Of a stretch of DNA of 64,000 bases, positions 33,425 to 42,166 are shown in pieces. This stretch comes from a candidate division WOR-1 bacterium RIFOXYB2_FULL_45_9. Its GTDB lineage: Bacteria; Margulisbacteria; WOR-1; O2-12-FULL-45-9; XYB2-FULL-48-7. Each line of letters starts with the position of its first letter. Position 1 is the stretch's first letter. Under the pieces are notes generated by a model, which saw only the letters and a list, made by a program, of their open reading frames with translations, did no database searches and was not told where the DNA came from. The DNA lies in the NCBI GenBank assembly GCA_001771575.1, contig MEUD01000001.1:832815-896814 (forward strand), read 5' to 3'. The position numbers and the translations under genes were made by a program.

Positions 33425-34051
33425 CTAGTTCTTGTTTTCTAATCCCTTAACCTTATTTTTCAGTTCCAAAATCATATCTTCGCGGTCCATGGCGGACTTA
33501 TAGAAGACTTCCAGCTCGCCAAGCCTTTTCTTCAATTCTTCCTCCACTTTCTTGCGCTTAGTGATATCAGCCTCTAACTCCATCATTTTGCTCTCAAGCT
33601 GTCTAACCACCCGCTCATTATAACCTTTCAGGAATTCAACGCTCGACGCGTCAAGCGCTCGGTGTGGCACCACCCCTTCCTTTTTTATCTTCTCCAACAC
33701 CTCATTTACCGCTTTAAGTGTTTCGGCTGGCCCCATCGGCCACATTATAAAGCCATCCGCTCCCAATTTTAAGGAGAACTGTTCGTCGCTTTTATCCGTA
33801 TAGCTCGAAGTAGCCAGGATAAAAGGGATGTTCTTTAGTTTTTCATTTTCTTTACACTTCAGGCACAACTGAAAGCCATCCATTTTCGGCATAAGAATGT
33901 CGGAAATAATCAGGCCAACTGGTTCCTGCCGCAGAATAGCCAGCGCCTCCTCGCCATTATTGGCGCTTACAACTTCATACCCTCCGCTCTTTAATATCGT
34001 CTCAAGGAGATAAAGATTCTGTTTATTGTCATCCACAGTTAGAACTTTCAT
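33425..34051 (-). CDS. Response regulator with C-terminal coiled coil and no output domain
   Basis: About 208 residues from the ATG that follows AGGAGGCTGG. Receiver domain 1-120: LTVDDNKQNLYLLE, phosphoacceptor in LIISDILMPKMDGFQL, then ATSSYT and MWPMGP where Lys is usually found (the conserved Lys is not obvious here). Then a helix (about 140-205) with predicted coiled coil ending ELEVFYKSAMDREDMILELK, a signalling-helix ending also found in the PAS protein at 51459. Third gene of the kinase-regulator-regulator set. Confidence 0.87.
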   Translation of the reverse strand: MKVLTVDDNKQNLYLLETILKSGGYEVVSANNGEEALAILRQEPVGLIISDILMPKMDGFQLCLKCKENEKLKNIPFILATSSYTDKSDEQFSLKLGADGFIMWPMGPAETLKAVNEVLEKIKKEGVVPHRALDASSVEFLKGYNERVVRQLESKMMELEADITKRKKVEEELKKRLGELEVFYKSAMDREDMILELKNKVKGLENKN

Positions 34052-34067
34052 TTTTCCAGCCTCCTTT

Positions 34068-34427
34068 TTACAGATACTTTTCGATCTCGGGGATAAAAGT
34101 CTCCGGATCGATCGGTTTCTCAATATATCCCGTACAGCCGGCCGCCATTACTTTCTCCCGGTCACCGGTCATGGCACAAGAGGTTATGGCAATAATCGGA
34201 ACCTTCCCGCCAGCTTCGCGCTCCCTGATTCGCTTTGTTGTTTCATACCCGTCTATCCCCGGCAGCATGATATCCATTAATATCAGGTCCGGACGTTCTT
34301 TTATCGCCAGCTCAACACCTTTTTCTCCGGTTTCGGCTTTTATTACTTCATAGTTTTTATTTGAAAGGATAAAGTTCATAAGATACATGTTCTTTTCATT
34401 ATCCTCAACTATTAGTACTCTTTTCAT
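34068..34427 (-). CDS. Single-domain response regulator (DivK/CheY-like)
   Basis: 119 residues: VLIVEDNEKNMYLMNFIL, phosphoacceptor in LILMDIMLPGIDGYE, Ser of ITSCAM and Lys in YIEKPID. No output domain, so it probably carries phosphate or docks onto partners. The start overlaps the kinase stop by 4 bases, making the kinase its likely donor. Confidence 0.93.
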   Translation of the reverse strand: MKRVLIVEDNEKNMYLMNFILSNKNYEVIKAETGEKGVELAIKERPDLILMDIMLPGIDGYETTKRIREREAGGKVPIIAITSCAMTGDREKVMAAGCTGYIEKPIDPETFIPEIEKYL

Positions 34428-36520
34428 TCGCTTCCCCCTTTGTATTCCACCGGTAAAATAACGGTAAAAATGCTCCCTTTTTTAAATTCGCTTTCGGCTT
34501 TGATCACGCCGCCCAAAATCTTGGCCAGCTTTTGCGAAAGATAAAGACCGAGCCCGGTCCCTTCCTGCTGGGGCTGACCATCAGTAAAAATGCGACTAAA
34601 CTGTTTAAACAACTTCGGCAGGTTTTCAGCTTGTATGCCGTAGCCGGAATCGCAAACGGAAACTTCTACCTGATCCTGTTTTATTCCGGCCCGGATCGTT
34701 ATTTCACCTTTTCCCATAAACTTGATCGCGTTGCTGACCAGGTTCATGACAATCTGCTTAATCCGCCGTTCGTCGCTTTTGATCATGAGCTTTTCGGGTA
34801 TATCAAGCGTCAGCTGATCCCCTTTTTCTTCCAACGCGGTTTGGAACGTCTCCTTAATATTTATAACCGTATCGGAAAGGTTAAATTCATCTATCGAGAG
34901 CTGGATTTTCTCCGCTTCGATCTTGCTGACATCAATGACATCGTTGATCAGCGTCAGCAGATGACGCGCGCTCCCTTTTACCATGCCAAGCTGTTTTTTC
35001 TGTTCGTCATTTAGTTCTCCCGCCATTCCTTGAACGAGTATCCCGGTAAAACCAATGATCGAATTAAGCGGGGTCCGCAGCTCATGGCTCATGCTGGCGA
35101 TGAACAGGCTTTTCATCCGGTCAAGCTCGCGCACTTTTACCAGTTCCATTTCTCTTTCCGCCGCCAGTTTGCGCTCGGTGATGTCGCGCACGATCGCCAG
35201 GAGCAGCACTTCGTCGCCCAAGAGCAAACGGCTCAAGTTCACTTCCGCCGCAAAAGAGGTTCCATCTAATCGGCAGTGCTCCCACTCAAAATACTGCGGC
35301 CCATCCGTCAGCGCCAATTTGATCTTTTCCAGCGCCTTCTCCTCGGACCGCCTCCCATCCGGTTGCAACGGCGGAGAAAATTTATAAAAAGAAGCGCCAA
35401 TGATCTGCTCCCGTCTGCAGCCAAATAAAGCCAGCGTCCGGGTATTACAGTCAACGAAGCAATCTTGACGTATCAGGAGGATCGCGTCATTTGCGGTCTC
35501 AAATAGAGTACGATATTTTTCTTCGCTTGCTTTCAACCGTTCATTGGCCAGCTTCCGCTCGGAGATCTCTCTGGTCAGCTCCTTTGTTTTCAGCTCAACC
35601 AATCGTCGCAGAGAGCGGGTCCAGATCAGGCTAAGCAGGCCGATCAAAACTACGATCCCAATGGATAATAAAACAACCGTCCAAAATTGTTTACTGGCGA
35701 ACCATGGTTCGTAGCGGCTTTTGACATAGTGCGCGTTAATCGCCTCGCGTTCGCTCTCCGATATCGCCCGCAACGCTTTATCTAAAATAACGACCAGCAT
35801 GGGCCAATCATTGCGCGCCCCAATGGTCAGCTCACTCGGCGGGATCCCAAGCCTCCCCTGCAGTTGGAGATTATTAATAATTTCCTTTTCGATCAGGTAG
35901 ATCGCTACCGCCCGGTTGCCGGCATAGGCGTCGGCTTCGCCCCGGGAGACAGCGTCAAGCGCGTCGCCGGTCGAATTATATTCCTTGATCTTTACCTCCG
36001 GATAATTTTGGCGGAAATAAGTAATGTTGTAATAACCTTTTTCCAACGCTACGGTCTTCGCTGTTAAATCCTTTTCCGAGGAAAAATAAGGGCCTTCTTT
36101 CCGGCCAACGATCACATGAGGAACAGCCAGATAAGGTTTAGTAAACTTAAAAAACGCCTCTCGATCCGGCTTTGGAGTAATATCCATCAACGCATCAAGC
36201 TGTTTGTTTTTAACTTTCTCGTAGTTTTCTTGAAAAGGGGCCGGCTCAAGGACCAAGCTCCCCCCCAGTTTTTTATTGAGCGCCTCAAAATAACCAACCC
36301 CGATGCCCGCCGGCTTGCCATTCTCATCCACATAATTTAAGGGGGGCCAGTTGTTCATGATGCCGATCCTGATCGGGGTATGTTCGGCTAAGAAAACTTT
36401 TTCAGCGGTGGTAAGTTCAAGATTATTGGTAATTTTCGTCTGACACAACCCAACATGGGGGAATAACAGCAAAAAGCTAAATAACAAAAAAACGTTGGTC
36501 TTATTTATCAAACACTTCAT
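34424..36520 (-). CDS. Histidine kinase with periplasmic solute-binding sensor and PAS domain
   Basis: 698 residues. Signal peptide (1-26), SBP_bac_3-type Venus-flytrap domain (about 47-275: PIRIGIMNNWPPLNYVDENGKPAGIGVGY), membrane helix (about 282-305), PAS (about 335-455), then HisKA with SMSHELRTPLNSIIGFT and HATPase_c with NLVSNAIKF, DSGYGI and GTGLGLYLS. It resembles EvgS/BvgS-type sensors without the receiver and HPt parts, which may be supplied by the two downstream receiver proteins. Ligand unknown, perhaps an amino-acid-like solute. The whole set is flanked by direct repeats. Confidence 0.92.
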   Translation of the reverse strand: MKCLINKTNVFLLFSFLLLFPHVGLCQTKITNNLELTTAEKVFLAEHTPIRIGIMNNWPPLNYVDENGKPAGIGVGYFEALNKKLGGSLVLEPAPFQENYEKVKNKQLDALMDITPKPDREAFFKFTKPYLAVPHVIVGRKEGPYFSSEKDLTAKTVALEKGYYNITYFRQNYPEVKIKEYNSTGDALDAVSRGEADAYAGNRAVAIYLIEKEIINNLQLQGRLGIPPSELTIGARNDWPMLVVILDKALRAISESEREAINAHYVKSRYEPWFASKQFWTVVLLSIGIVVLIGLLSLIWTRSLRRLVELKTKELTREISERKLANERLKASEEKYRTLFETANDAILLIRQDCFVDCNTRTLALFGCRREQIIGASFYKFSPPLQPDGRRSEEKALEKIKLALTDGPQYFEWEHCRLDGTSFAAEVNLSRLLLGDEVLLLAIVRDITERKLAAEREMELVKVRELDRMKSLFIASMSHELRTPLNSIIGFTGILVQGMAGELNDEQKKQLGMVKGSARHLLTLINDVIDVSKIEAEKIQLSIDEFNLSDTVINIKETFQTALEEKGDQLTLDIPEKLMIKSDERRIKQIVMNLVSNAIKFMGKGEITIRAGIKQDQVEVSVCDSGYGIQAENLPKLFKQFSRIFTDGQPQQEGTGLGLYLSQKLAKILGGVIKAESEFKKGSIFTVILPVEYKGGSE

Positions 36521-36541
36521 AATGTTTTCCTACGACCGAGA

Positions 36542-36593
36542 TTCGCCTTCGGAGGGCGACACGTCCGCCGCAGGCGGATTACGCCACGGGCCC
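36542..36593 (-). pseudogene. Truncated tRNA-Arg fragment with an inserted palindrome
   Basis: On the minus strand the 5' acceptor arm (GGGCCC) and the anticodon arm with the CCG loop are retained, but the T-arm and 3' acceptor strand are absent. The D-loop bases CTATCCAG (plus-strand sense) are replaced by TCCGCCGCAGGCGGA, a 6-bp-arm hairpin. It cannot fold as a tRNA. Confidence 0.8.
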
Positions 36594-36642
36594 ATACTGC
36601 TTGAGTTATTTTACCACAATTATCGCTTTCCGACCCTGGTCG
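36542..36642. repeat. Right direct repeat
   Basis: Same-orientation copy of the tRNA-Arg 5' half and adjoining sequence at 33286-33376. It overlaps the 3' end of the intact C39 peptidase gene. Recombination between the copies would delete the kinase-regulator set. Confidence 0.75.
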
Positions 36643-37241
36643 ATGGTTTTCTTGTTGCCGGTCCAATCATGTATCGCTCGAAAAAGGACTCGGAACTTAT
36701 AACGGTAATTTGCCCCCCGGCGGGTACCGGGATCATTGGCAATAAAAACCCCGCCAGCTTCATCGTACCCCTTGATCAACAAATAATGATAATAAGGCCC
36801 GGGCGGAGTAAAATACGGGTTTTTCAATTCCCGTCCAGCCATCGGAGCAATAATCAAATTCCCATCCGCCAAAAGCTTTTTCAACTCTTGAATAGTGGCC
36901 GCCTCACGAACTTCGACCCCATCGTATTTATAATAATCTTTTATCAGCTTGGCCGATTGCTCGGCGGTCAGATCATAATGCCCGCCCCAATTTTTTATTT
37001 GCCAATTAACTAACGCTAAAATTGCTCTTTTTCCTTTTTCCCTGTTTACCTTTTCTCCTTTTATCTTCCCCATGGCCATAATGATCGCCGCTTCCTCGCA
37101 CGCATCCTGCCAGGGCTGACGCCAGTCCCCATAAGGAGCCTGGCACAAAAATGGGATCGGACGATCGATCTTTCCGGCCGCTCCTGCTAACCCGGCAAAT
37201 ATCACCCAAATCATCACAAACGCGATAATCAGCCTTTTCAT
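36606..37241 (-). CDS. Secreted C39-like cysteine peptidase
   Basis: About 211 residues from the ATG before a clear signal peptide (KRLIIAFVMIWVIFAGLAGAAG). Peptidase_C39_2 layout: PFLCQAPYGDW then nucleophile in WQDACEEAA (Cys48), His in YYHYLLIKGYDEAGG and Asn/Asp in FIANDPGTRRG. Likely processes or binds peptides in the periplasm; target unknown. A Lys/Glu-rich low-complexity patch (KIKGEKVNREKGKR, about 58-71) is encoded by an A/G tract. The 3' end is part of the right direct repeat. Confidence 0.85.
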   Translation of the reverse strand: MKRLIIAFVMIWVIFAGLAGAAGKIDRPIPFLCQAPYGDWRQPWQDACEEAAIIMAMGKIKGEKVNREKGKRAILALVNWQIKNWGGHYDLTAEQSAKLIKDYYKYDGVEVREAATIQELKKLLADGNLIIAPMAGRELKNPYFTPPGPYYHYLLIKGYDEAGGVFIANDPGTRRGANYRYKFRVLFRAIHDWTGNKKTIDQGRKAIIVVK

Positions 37242-37324
37242 GCTAAAAATATAATGACACAATTCTCCCGAAAAATGCAAGTTTAAGCTTGATCGGTACG
37301 AATAGTATATGTAGGGGGGAACAA

Positions 37325-37528
37325 ATGACATCAATTACCGCGGTCCGCTACGATTCATCGTATCATTTACACATTATTAAACCGTATGATATTGACGGCG
37401 GGCCAAAAGTTAAAGAATTGGCCGACCAGCACCAGACCACCATCGCGGAATTGGAAAGGCTTAATCCGGAAATAGCCAACCTCAAAGAGGGGGACCTGTT
37501 AATGACCCCGATGCCGCGAAGCCGCTAA
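37325..37528 (+). CDS. Small LysM-like domain protein
   Basis: 67 residues from the ATG after AGGGGGGAACAA. Almost the whole protein is one LysM-like unit: HIIKPYDIDGGPKVKELADQHQTTIAELERLNPEIANLKEGDLLMTP, with the usual YxVKxGD start altered. No signal peptide, so a cytoplasmic or loosely cell-wall-linked role is unclear. Its stop overlaps the FAH-family gene's stop on the opposite strand by 4 bases. Confidence 0.65.
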   Translation: MTSITAVRYDSSYHLHIIKPYDIDGGPKVKELADQHQTTIAELERLNPEIANLKEGDLLMTPMPRSR

Positions 37529-38136
37529 GCGGCTGCCACTCTATTTTTTAAGCGTCCGATCTTTTCGATCTCAACTTCAACCACGTCGCCAACTATCATC
37601 GGCCCGATCCCTGGCGGGGTCCCGGTCAAGATCAGATCATTGGGCTCCAGCGTCATCACGCTGGAAATAAACGCGACCAGCTCCTCCGCTTTAAAAACCA
37701 TGTCGGCGGTATTTGAAGACTGCTTGAGCTCTCCATTCAGATAGCACCTGATCGCCAGATTGTTTGGATCAATATCGGGAACTATCCGCGGACCGACCGG
37801 ACAGAAAGTATCAAACGACTTCGCCCTACCCCACTGACCATCCTGAAGCTGAAGGTCCCTCGCGGTAACGTCATTGGCGCAGGTATATCCCAGGACATGT
37901 TTTAGCGCGTCTTTGGCGGAAATATTTTTGATCCGATCCTTAATGACGATCGCCAGTTCAGCTTCGTAGTGGAGTTCTTTGGTTTGAGAAGGATAAATAA
38001 TATCGACGCCGTTATCGATCAAAGAAGAAGTCGCTTTTAAAAAAAGGAGCGGCGCTTTTGGCCGCTCCATCTTCATCTCCCGAATATGTTCGATATAGTT
38101 TAAACCGACCGCGACAATCTTAGACGGTTTAAGCAA
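37525..38136 (-). CDS. Fumarylacetoacetate hydrolase-family protein
   Basis: 203 residues, the short FAH form. KIVAVGLNYIEHIREM, LFLKATSSLI, ELHYEAELAIVI (metal-binding EAE), GYTCANDVTARDLQ and LTGTPPGIGPM are family marks. Known members include acylpyruvate hydrolases and oxaloacetate tautomerases/decarboxylases; the exact substrate cannot be read from this. It starts 2 bases downstream of the barrel protein's stop. Confidence 0.88.
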   Translation of the reverse strand: MLKPSKIVAVGLNYIEHIREMKMERPKAPLLFLKATSSLIDNGVDIIYPSQTKELHYEAELAIVIKDRIKNISAKDALKHVLGYTCANDVTARDLQLQDGQWGRAKSFDTFCPVGPRIVPDIDPNNLAIRCYLNGELKQSSNTADMVFKAEELVAFISSVMTLEPNDLILTGTPPGIGPMIVGDVVEVEIEKIGRLKNRVAAA

Positions 38137-38138
38137 AT

Positions 38139-38789
38139 TTAAAAGAAAGCCAGCCTGACGCCGGCCGCCAGGACATACCCGTCCAGCGGCAATTCGACGC
38201 TGTTGGCGTCCTTAATGCTGGTCTTCTGATATCCGACCTCCGCGTAGCCGCTGGTGTTGGGACCAAAAGCCAGTTCGATCCCGGCCCCTCCCAGGATCCC
38301 CATCCCGGCAAAACTGGATGGATTGGTCGCCAAAGCGGTGGTCTCCGACACTTTATTTCCGGTATAATAATCGACTTCGGCATTGACATACAGATTGAAA
38401 AAGCCGTGAGAACTGCCGTATTCTCCCCAGTACATCGTATAGATCCTGGCGCCGTAGCCGAATTTTACCAAGGTGTAAGTCGCGTCAACGCTGGAGCCGA
38501 TCTGCAGTTTTTTATTCAGGATCAGTCCGAAACGGGGCCCGGTATCAAGATTTTCGTTCAGTTTGGCGTCGAATTCCAGACCAAAATCAAAGGCCGAGTT
38601 CTTGTCGACGTTGACGTTATCGGTCGGGGAAAGGAGACAGCCGCGGATTCCCAGGCGATAGGTCTTGCGCTGGGCCAAACTATAGAAGTCTTTGGAGGCG
38701 ATCGTCGCCGTCCCTTCGATCGCGATAATTTCCCCGGCGAAAAGAATACTTAACCCGACAACCATTAAACCGACCAGCGTTTTTTTCAT
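38139..38789 (-). CDS. Predicted outer-membrane beta-barrel protein
   Basis: 216 residues with signal peptide (KKTLVGLMVVGLSILFAGEIIA). The rest alternates polar and aromatic residues in strands (FDFGLEFDAKL, FNLYVNAEVDYYTG, SGYAEVGYQKTSI) and ends GYVLAAGVRLAFF, with the terminal Phe typical for Bam-assembled barrels. Family not recognised. It has a GGGGAGG Shine-Dalgarno and a consensus promoter, the most conventional expression signals in the window, suggesting high expression. Confidence 0.75.
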   Translation of the reverse strand: MKKTLVGLMVVGLSILFAGEIIAIEGTATIASKDFYSLAQRKTYRLGIRGCLLSPTDNVNVDKNSAFDFGLEFDAKLNENLDTGPRFGLILNKKLQIGSSVDATYTLVKFGYGARIYTMYWGEYGSSHGFFNLYVNAEVDYYTGNKVSETTALATNPSSFAGMGILGGAGIELAFGPNTSGYAEVGYQKTSIKDANSVELPLDGYVLAAGVRLAFF

Positions 38790-38825
38790 TATAAAAACCT
38801 CCCCGCAATATTAGAAGCTGGAGAA

Positions 38826-38853
38826 ATTATATCTCTATCAGGCGATCTGTCAA
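38826..38853 (-). promoter_or_regulatory. Consensus promoter of the barrel protein gene
   Basis: Minus strand: perfect TTGACA (38853-38848), 16-base spacer, perfect TATAAT (38831-38826). A leader of about 30 bases with a strong Shine-Dalgarno follows, unlike the leaderless genes. Confidence 0.8.
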
Positions 38854-38861
38854 TCCTATAA

Positions 38862-39728
38862 CTATTTCTGACAGGTCGGGCAATACGACGAGGTCCGTCC
38901 CCCAACCTTTTGCCGCTTGATCTCTCCCCCGCACCGCAAGCATTTTCGGCCGTATCGCTGGTACACTTTAAGTTTTTTGGCGTAAGATCCCGCCTCCCCA
39001 TTGGAGTTAACATAATTGCTGAAAGTCGTCCCTCGTGCGGCGATCGCCGCGGTCAGGATCTTTTTTATCCCCTGGTAGATTTTTTTGATCTCCGTTTGGC
39101 CAAGGCTTTCCACCCGGCGGTCCGGCCGGAGTCCGGAAAAAAAACAAACCTCATCGGCGTAAATATTGCCGATCCCTACCACGTTCCTCGCGTCCATGAT
39201 GAACTGTTTGATCTTGCTTTTTGGCCGGCGGAGCAGGCTCTTGGCAAATTTCCCAGGCGTAAATTCCCTGGTGAGCGGCTCGGGCCCCAATGCCATTTTC
39301 ACAAAAAGCTTTTCCAGCTCTTCTTGCCTGTGGAGCCGGAGCCAGCCAAACTTACGGATATCGTTAAAATAAAGCCGACTTCGGTCGGAAAAAGTAAATG
39401 TAGCGTGAGTAAACTTGTTGGGAAGCTGTTCACAGCTTTTATCAATGGTATGCCCGCCGATCAAACACTCCCCCTTCCCCCGAAAGACCAGCTGGCCGGT
39501 CATCTTCAAATGGATCAAAATCCGCCAATCGCTGGTGAGCTCAAGAATGATCATCTTCGCCCGGCGTTTGACCGCGACAACTTCCAGAGACCGGATGATC
39601 GCGGCATATTTTTTCAAAGGATAATTAAGCATTTTGGGGGTATCGCAATCAAAACCGGAGATCTTTTTGCCAACCAATACTTTGGCCAGACCTTGGCTGA
39701 CCGTCTCAACTTCGGGGAGTTCAGGCAT
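38862..39728 (-). CDS. mutM: Formamidopyrimidine-DNA glycosylase
   Basis: 288 residues. Begins PELPEVETV with catalytic Pro1/Glu2, keeps the helix-two-turn-helix (ARNVVGIGNIYADEVCF) and ends in the zinc finger with CLRCGGEIKR and CPTCQK. Excises oxidised purines such as 8-oxoguanine in base-excision repair. The ATG is 3 bases after the stop of the AI-2E-type gene. Confidence 0.96.
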   Translation of the reverse strand: MPELPEVETVSQGLAKVLVGKKISGFDCDTPKMLNYPLKKYAAIIRSLEVVAVKRRAKMIILELTSDWRILIHLKMTGQLVFRGKGECLIGGHTIDKSCEQLPNKFTHATFTFSDRSRLYFNDIRKFGWLRLHRQEELEKLFVKMALGPEPLTREFTPGKFAKSLLRRPKSKIKQFIMDARNVVGIGNIYADEVCFFSGLRPDRRVESLGQTEIKKIYQGIKKILTAAIAARGTTFSNYVNSNGEAGSYAKKLKVYQRYGRKCLRCGGEIKRQKVGGRTSSYCPTCQK

Positions 39729-39731
39729 TTA

Positions 39732-40772
39732 CTACAGCGCTTCCTTGAAAATCTCAATGACCACGTCAAAGATCGTCAGGATCAACGGCCCGACAATGAT
39801 CCCGGCAATGCCAAAGAGCTGAATCCCGCCGATAATACCGAAAAGAACGATCAGGGGATGGACATTGGAGTTGTCGCCAACGATCTTCGGCTTCAGAACA
39901 TTGTCGATGAGACTGATAACAAAGACCCCGTAAAACAGCAAAATGATCGCCGGCAGATAATTGCCGCTCATTGTCCCGACCAGGAAAAGATAGATGTCAA
40001 TCGGCACCCAGATCAAAGCGGCCCCAAAAAGCGGGATCATTGAGATTATCGCCGTCAAGCTCCCCCAAAGAATGGGACTGGGAACGCCAAGAAAAAAGAA
40101 GCCCAACCAGGCCAAGAGACCCTGAATGATCCCGACTAAGACCTGCCCAATGATCACTCCCCGGCTCAAGTTGTCAAAACGGGTGATGATCTCTTTGTAA
40201 CGTTTTTCCGAGATCGGGAAGAGATCGGCAAAAAATTTATACAGGTCGGTCCCGTGGACCAGGAAATAATAGATCGAGAAAATAGTAATAAAAATATGGA
40301 GCAGGACATTGGGGATCCCCTTCAATATCCCCTGCAGAAGGCTAAATAGTTGTCCGATGAGTTCAGTCGCTCCACTCTTTAAATGCGGCAAAAGCTGTCC
40401 CATCTGGGTAAAGCCGGGAGGGAGATTTTCCAGCTGGAACTGGGGGGACGAAATGACCTCTTGAATAAAGTGATATGCGCTTTTGACCTCGCTGGAAAGG
40501 AGAACGGCAATAAAGATCGAAGGGATCAGCACGACCGATAAAATGATCAGGCAGGTCAATAGCGAAGCGCTCTTTTTCCCCAGCGGGACGGAGCTTAATA
40601 TTCGGGCTAAAAACGAGTATAACGGATAAAAGATAAAAGCCAGAGCAGCGGCCGATAAGAGCGAGACCACGAAAGGACGAATGATCAGAAACGAAAGGAT
40701 CAGGACAACAACGACCAGCGAGATCGCCGCGGTCCGGCGGTAGCTTTCGATCCGCTCTTTTTCTCTGTTCAT
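39732..40772 (-). CDS. AI-2E/PerM-family membrane transporter
   Basis: 346 residues, about seven helices. FSIYYFLVHG and YKEIITRFDNLSRGVIIGQVLVGIIQGLLAWLGF are typical of the family, as is the GGIQLFGIAGIIVGPLILTIF ending. Members export autoinducer-2 or act as ion antiporters, so substrate is open. Its TATAAT is 7 bases before the ATG, back-to-back with the promoter of trkH. Confidence 0.88.
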   Translation of the reverse strand: MNREKERIESYRRTAAISLVVVVLILSFLIIRPFVVSLLSAAALAFIFYPLYSFLARILSSVPLGKKSASLLTCLIILSVVLIPSIFIAVLLSSEVKSAYHFIQEVISSPQFQLENLPPGFTQMGQLLPHLKSGATELIGQLFSLLQGILKGIPNVLLHIFITIFSIYYFLVHGTDLYKFFADLFPISEKRYKEIITRFDNLSRGVIIGQVLVGIIQGLLAWLGFFFLGVPSPILWGSLTAIISMIPLFGAALIWVPIDIYLFLVGTMSGNYLPAIILLFYGVFVISLIDNVLKPKIVGDNSNVHPLIVLFGIIGGIQLFGIAGIIVGPLILTIFDVVIEIFKEAL

Positions 40773-40779
40773 GCCAGGT

Positions 40780-40809
40780 ATTATATATCATTATTATTTG
40801 ACTTGCCAA
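40780..40809 (-). promoter_or_regulatory. Promoter of the AI-2E-type gene, leaderless
   Basis: Minus strand: TTGGCA, 18-base spacer, TATAAT ending 7 bases before the ATG. It overlaps the divergent trkH promoter. Confidence 0.5.
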
Positions 40810-40826
40810 CTGAATTGTACTAACAT
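40798..40826 (+). promoter_or_regulatory. Promoter of the first trkH, leaderless with GTG start
   Basis: TTGACT, 17-base spacer, TAACAT. The GTG start is 8 bases after the -10, so translation would begin on a leaderless GTG. Confidence 0.5.
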
Positions 40827-40834
40827 TTTGCTTC

Positions 40835-42148
40835 GTGTTAAGAATACGCGCCAGCGCGCTGATCGCACTTAGTTTTTTAGCGGTGATCTTCGCGGGAGGG
40901 ACCCTGCTCTCCCTGCCGATCGCTTCGGCGCAAAATATTCCGACCAACTTCCTGGACGCTTATTTTACCGCCAACTCCGCAACCTGCGTTACCGGTCTGG
41001 TCACCCTGAACACCGGGACCCATTTTTCTCTTTTTGGCATCCTGGTCATCCTGGCCCTGATCCAGATCGGCGGCCTGGGCTACATGACCTTCTCGACTTT
41101 TATGGTCCTGGTCTTCCGGCAGAAACTTTTTATCTCCCAAAAACTGGCGGTCCAGGAAGCGCTCAACGTCTACTCGACCAAGGATGTCATCTCGGTCTTA
41201 AAAAAAGTTTTTGGAATAGTTTTTATCTTAGAGGCGATCGGAGCGGCGATCCTCTACGCCCGCTGGCTCCCGGAAATGGGGAGCAGTCAGGCCCTGCTGT
41301 ACGCAGTTTTTCATGCCATCTCCGCTTTTAACAACGCCGGATTTGCCCTGACAAGCAACTTTGCCAGCCTGCTCCCCTATTCCGCCGACTGGATCGTTAA
41401 CTTGACCATTACCTCCCTGATAGTCATCGGCGGCATCGGGTTTATTGTTATCGCCGATATCATTGAAAGACGAAGATTGGCGCTCCACTCCAAGGTCGTC
41501 CTGCTGGTCACATTTTTGCTGATCAGTCTGGGAACCATCCTGATCTTCACCCTGGAATATAACAATCCAAGCACGCTCGGCCCGCTGACCCTTCCCCATA
41601 AAATGCTTGCTTCCTACTTTCAGTCGGTTACCGCCAGGACCGCCGGCTTCAACACCTTAAACATCGGCCAATTGACCCAGCCGACGCTACTCTTCTTTTT
41701 GTTCCTGATGTTCATCGGCGCCAGCCCGGGAGGGACCGGCGGCGGGATCAAGACCACCACTTTTGCCGTGATCATCGGGACGATCATCGCGACCCTTAGA
41801 GGATTTCGCAACACGATCATGTTCAACCGCCGTATCCCGGTCGAGACGGTCCGTCGGGCGATCACCATCACCTTTCTCGCCCTGACGGTCATCGCCCTGG
41901 CAATTTTTGCTCTTGATAATCTGGAATCGTTCGGACTGATGCCGGTCGCCTTTGAGATCTTTTCCGCTTTCGGCACGGTCGGCCTATCAATGGGGATAAC
42001 TCCCAGCCTCTCCCCATTAGGAAAAATTATCATTATGCTTGTTATGTTCATCGGCCGGGTCGGGCCGCTCACCATGCTGATCGGCTTGACAATGAGCCAG
42101 CGGGATAATAAAGTTGAACCACCAAAAGAAGGCTTATCCATTGGTTAA
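40835..42148 (+). CDS. trkH: TrkH/KtrB-family potassium uptake protein (first copy)
   Basis: 437 residues from a GTG. Four P-loop repeats of the SKT superfamily, for example TANSATCVTGLV, SAFNNAGFAL, SVTARTAGFNTL and SAFGTVGLSMG, whose Gly residues line the filter. Forms the potassium channel or transporter gated by the TrkA-like ring encoded 18 bases downstream. The C-terminus IGRVGPLTMLIGLTMSQRDN matches the family. Confidence 0.94.
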   Translation: MLRIRASALIALSFLAVIFAGGTLLSLPIASAQNIPTNFLDAYFTANSATCVTGLVTLNTGTHFSLFGILVILALIQIGGLGYMTFSTFMVLVFRQKLFISQKLAVQEALNVYSTKDVISVLKKVFGIVFILEAIGAAILYARWLPEMGSSQALLYAVFHAISAFNNAGFALTSNFASLLPYSADWIVNLTITSLIVIGGIGFIVIADIIERRRLALHSKVVLLVTFLLISLGTILIFTLEYNNPSTLGPLTLPHKMLASYFQSVTARTAGFNTLNIGQLTQPTLLFFLFLMFIGASPGGTGGGIKTTTFAVIIGTIIATLRGFRNTIMFNRRIPVETVRRAITITFLALTVIALAIFALDNLESFGLMPVAFEIFSAFGTVGLSMGITPSLSPLGKIIIMLVMFIGRVGPLTMLIGLTMSQRDNKVEPPKEGLSIG

Positions 42149-42166
42149 AATCTGGAGGAAAAAATC

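Noticed and set aside
38910-40043. A 377-codon open frame on the plus strand opposite mutM and the AI-2E-type gene
   Set aside because: It lies fully antisense to two clear genes, its translation is Phe/Arg/Asp-rich and matches no fold; it follows from the codon bias of the opposite strand.
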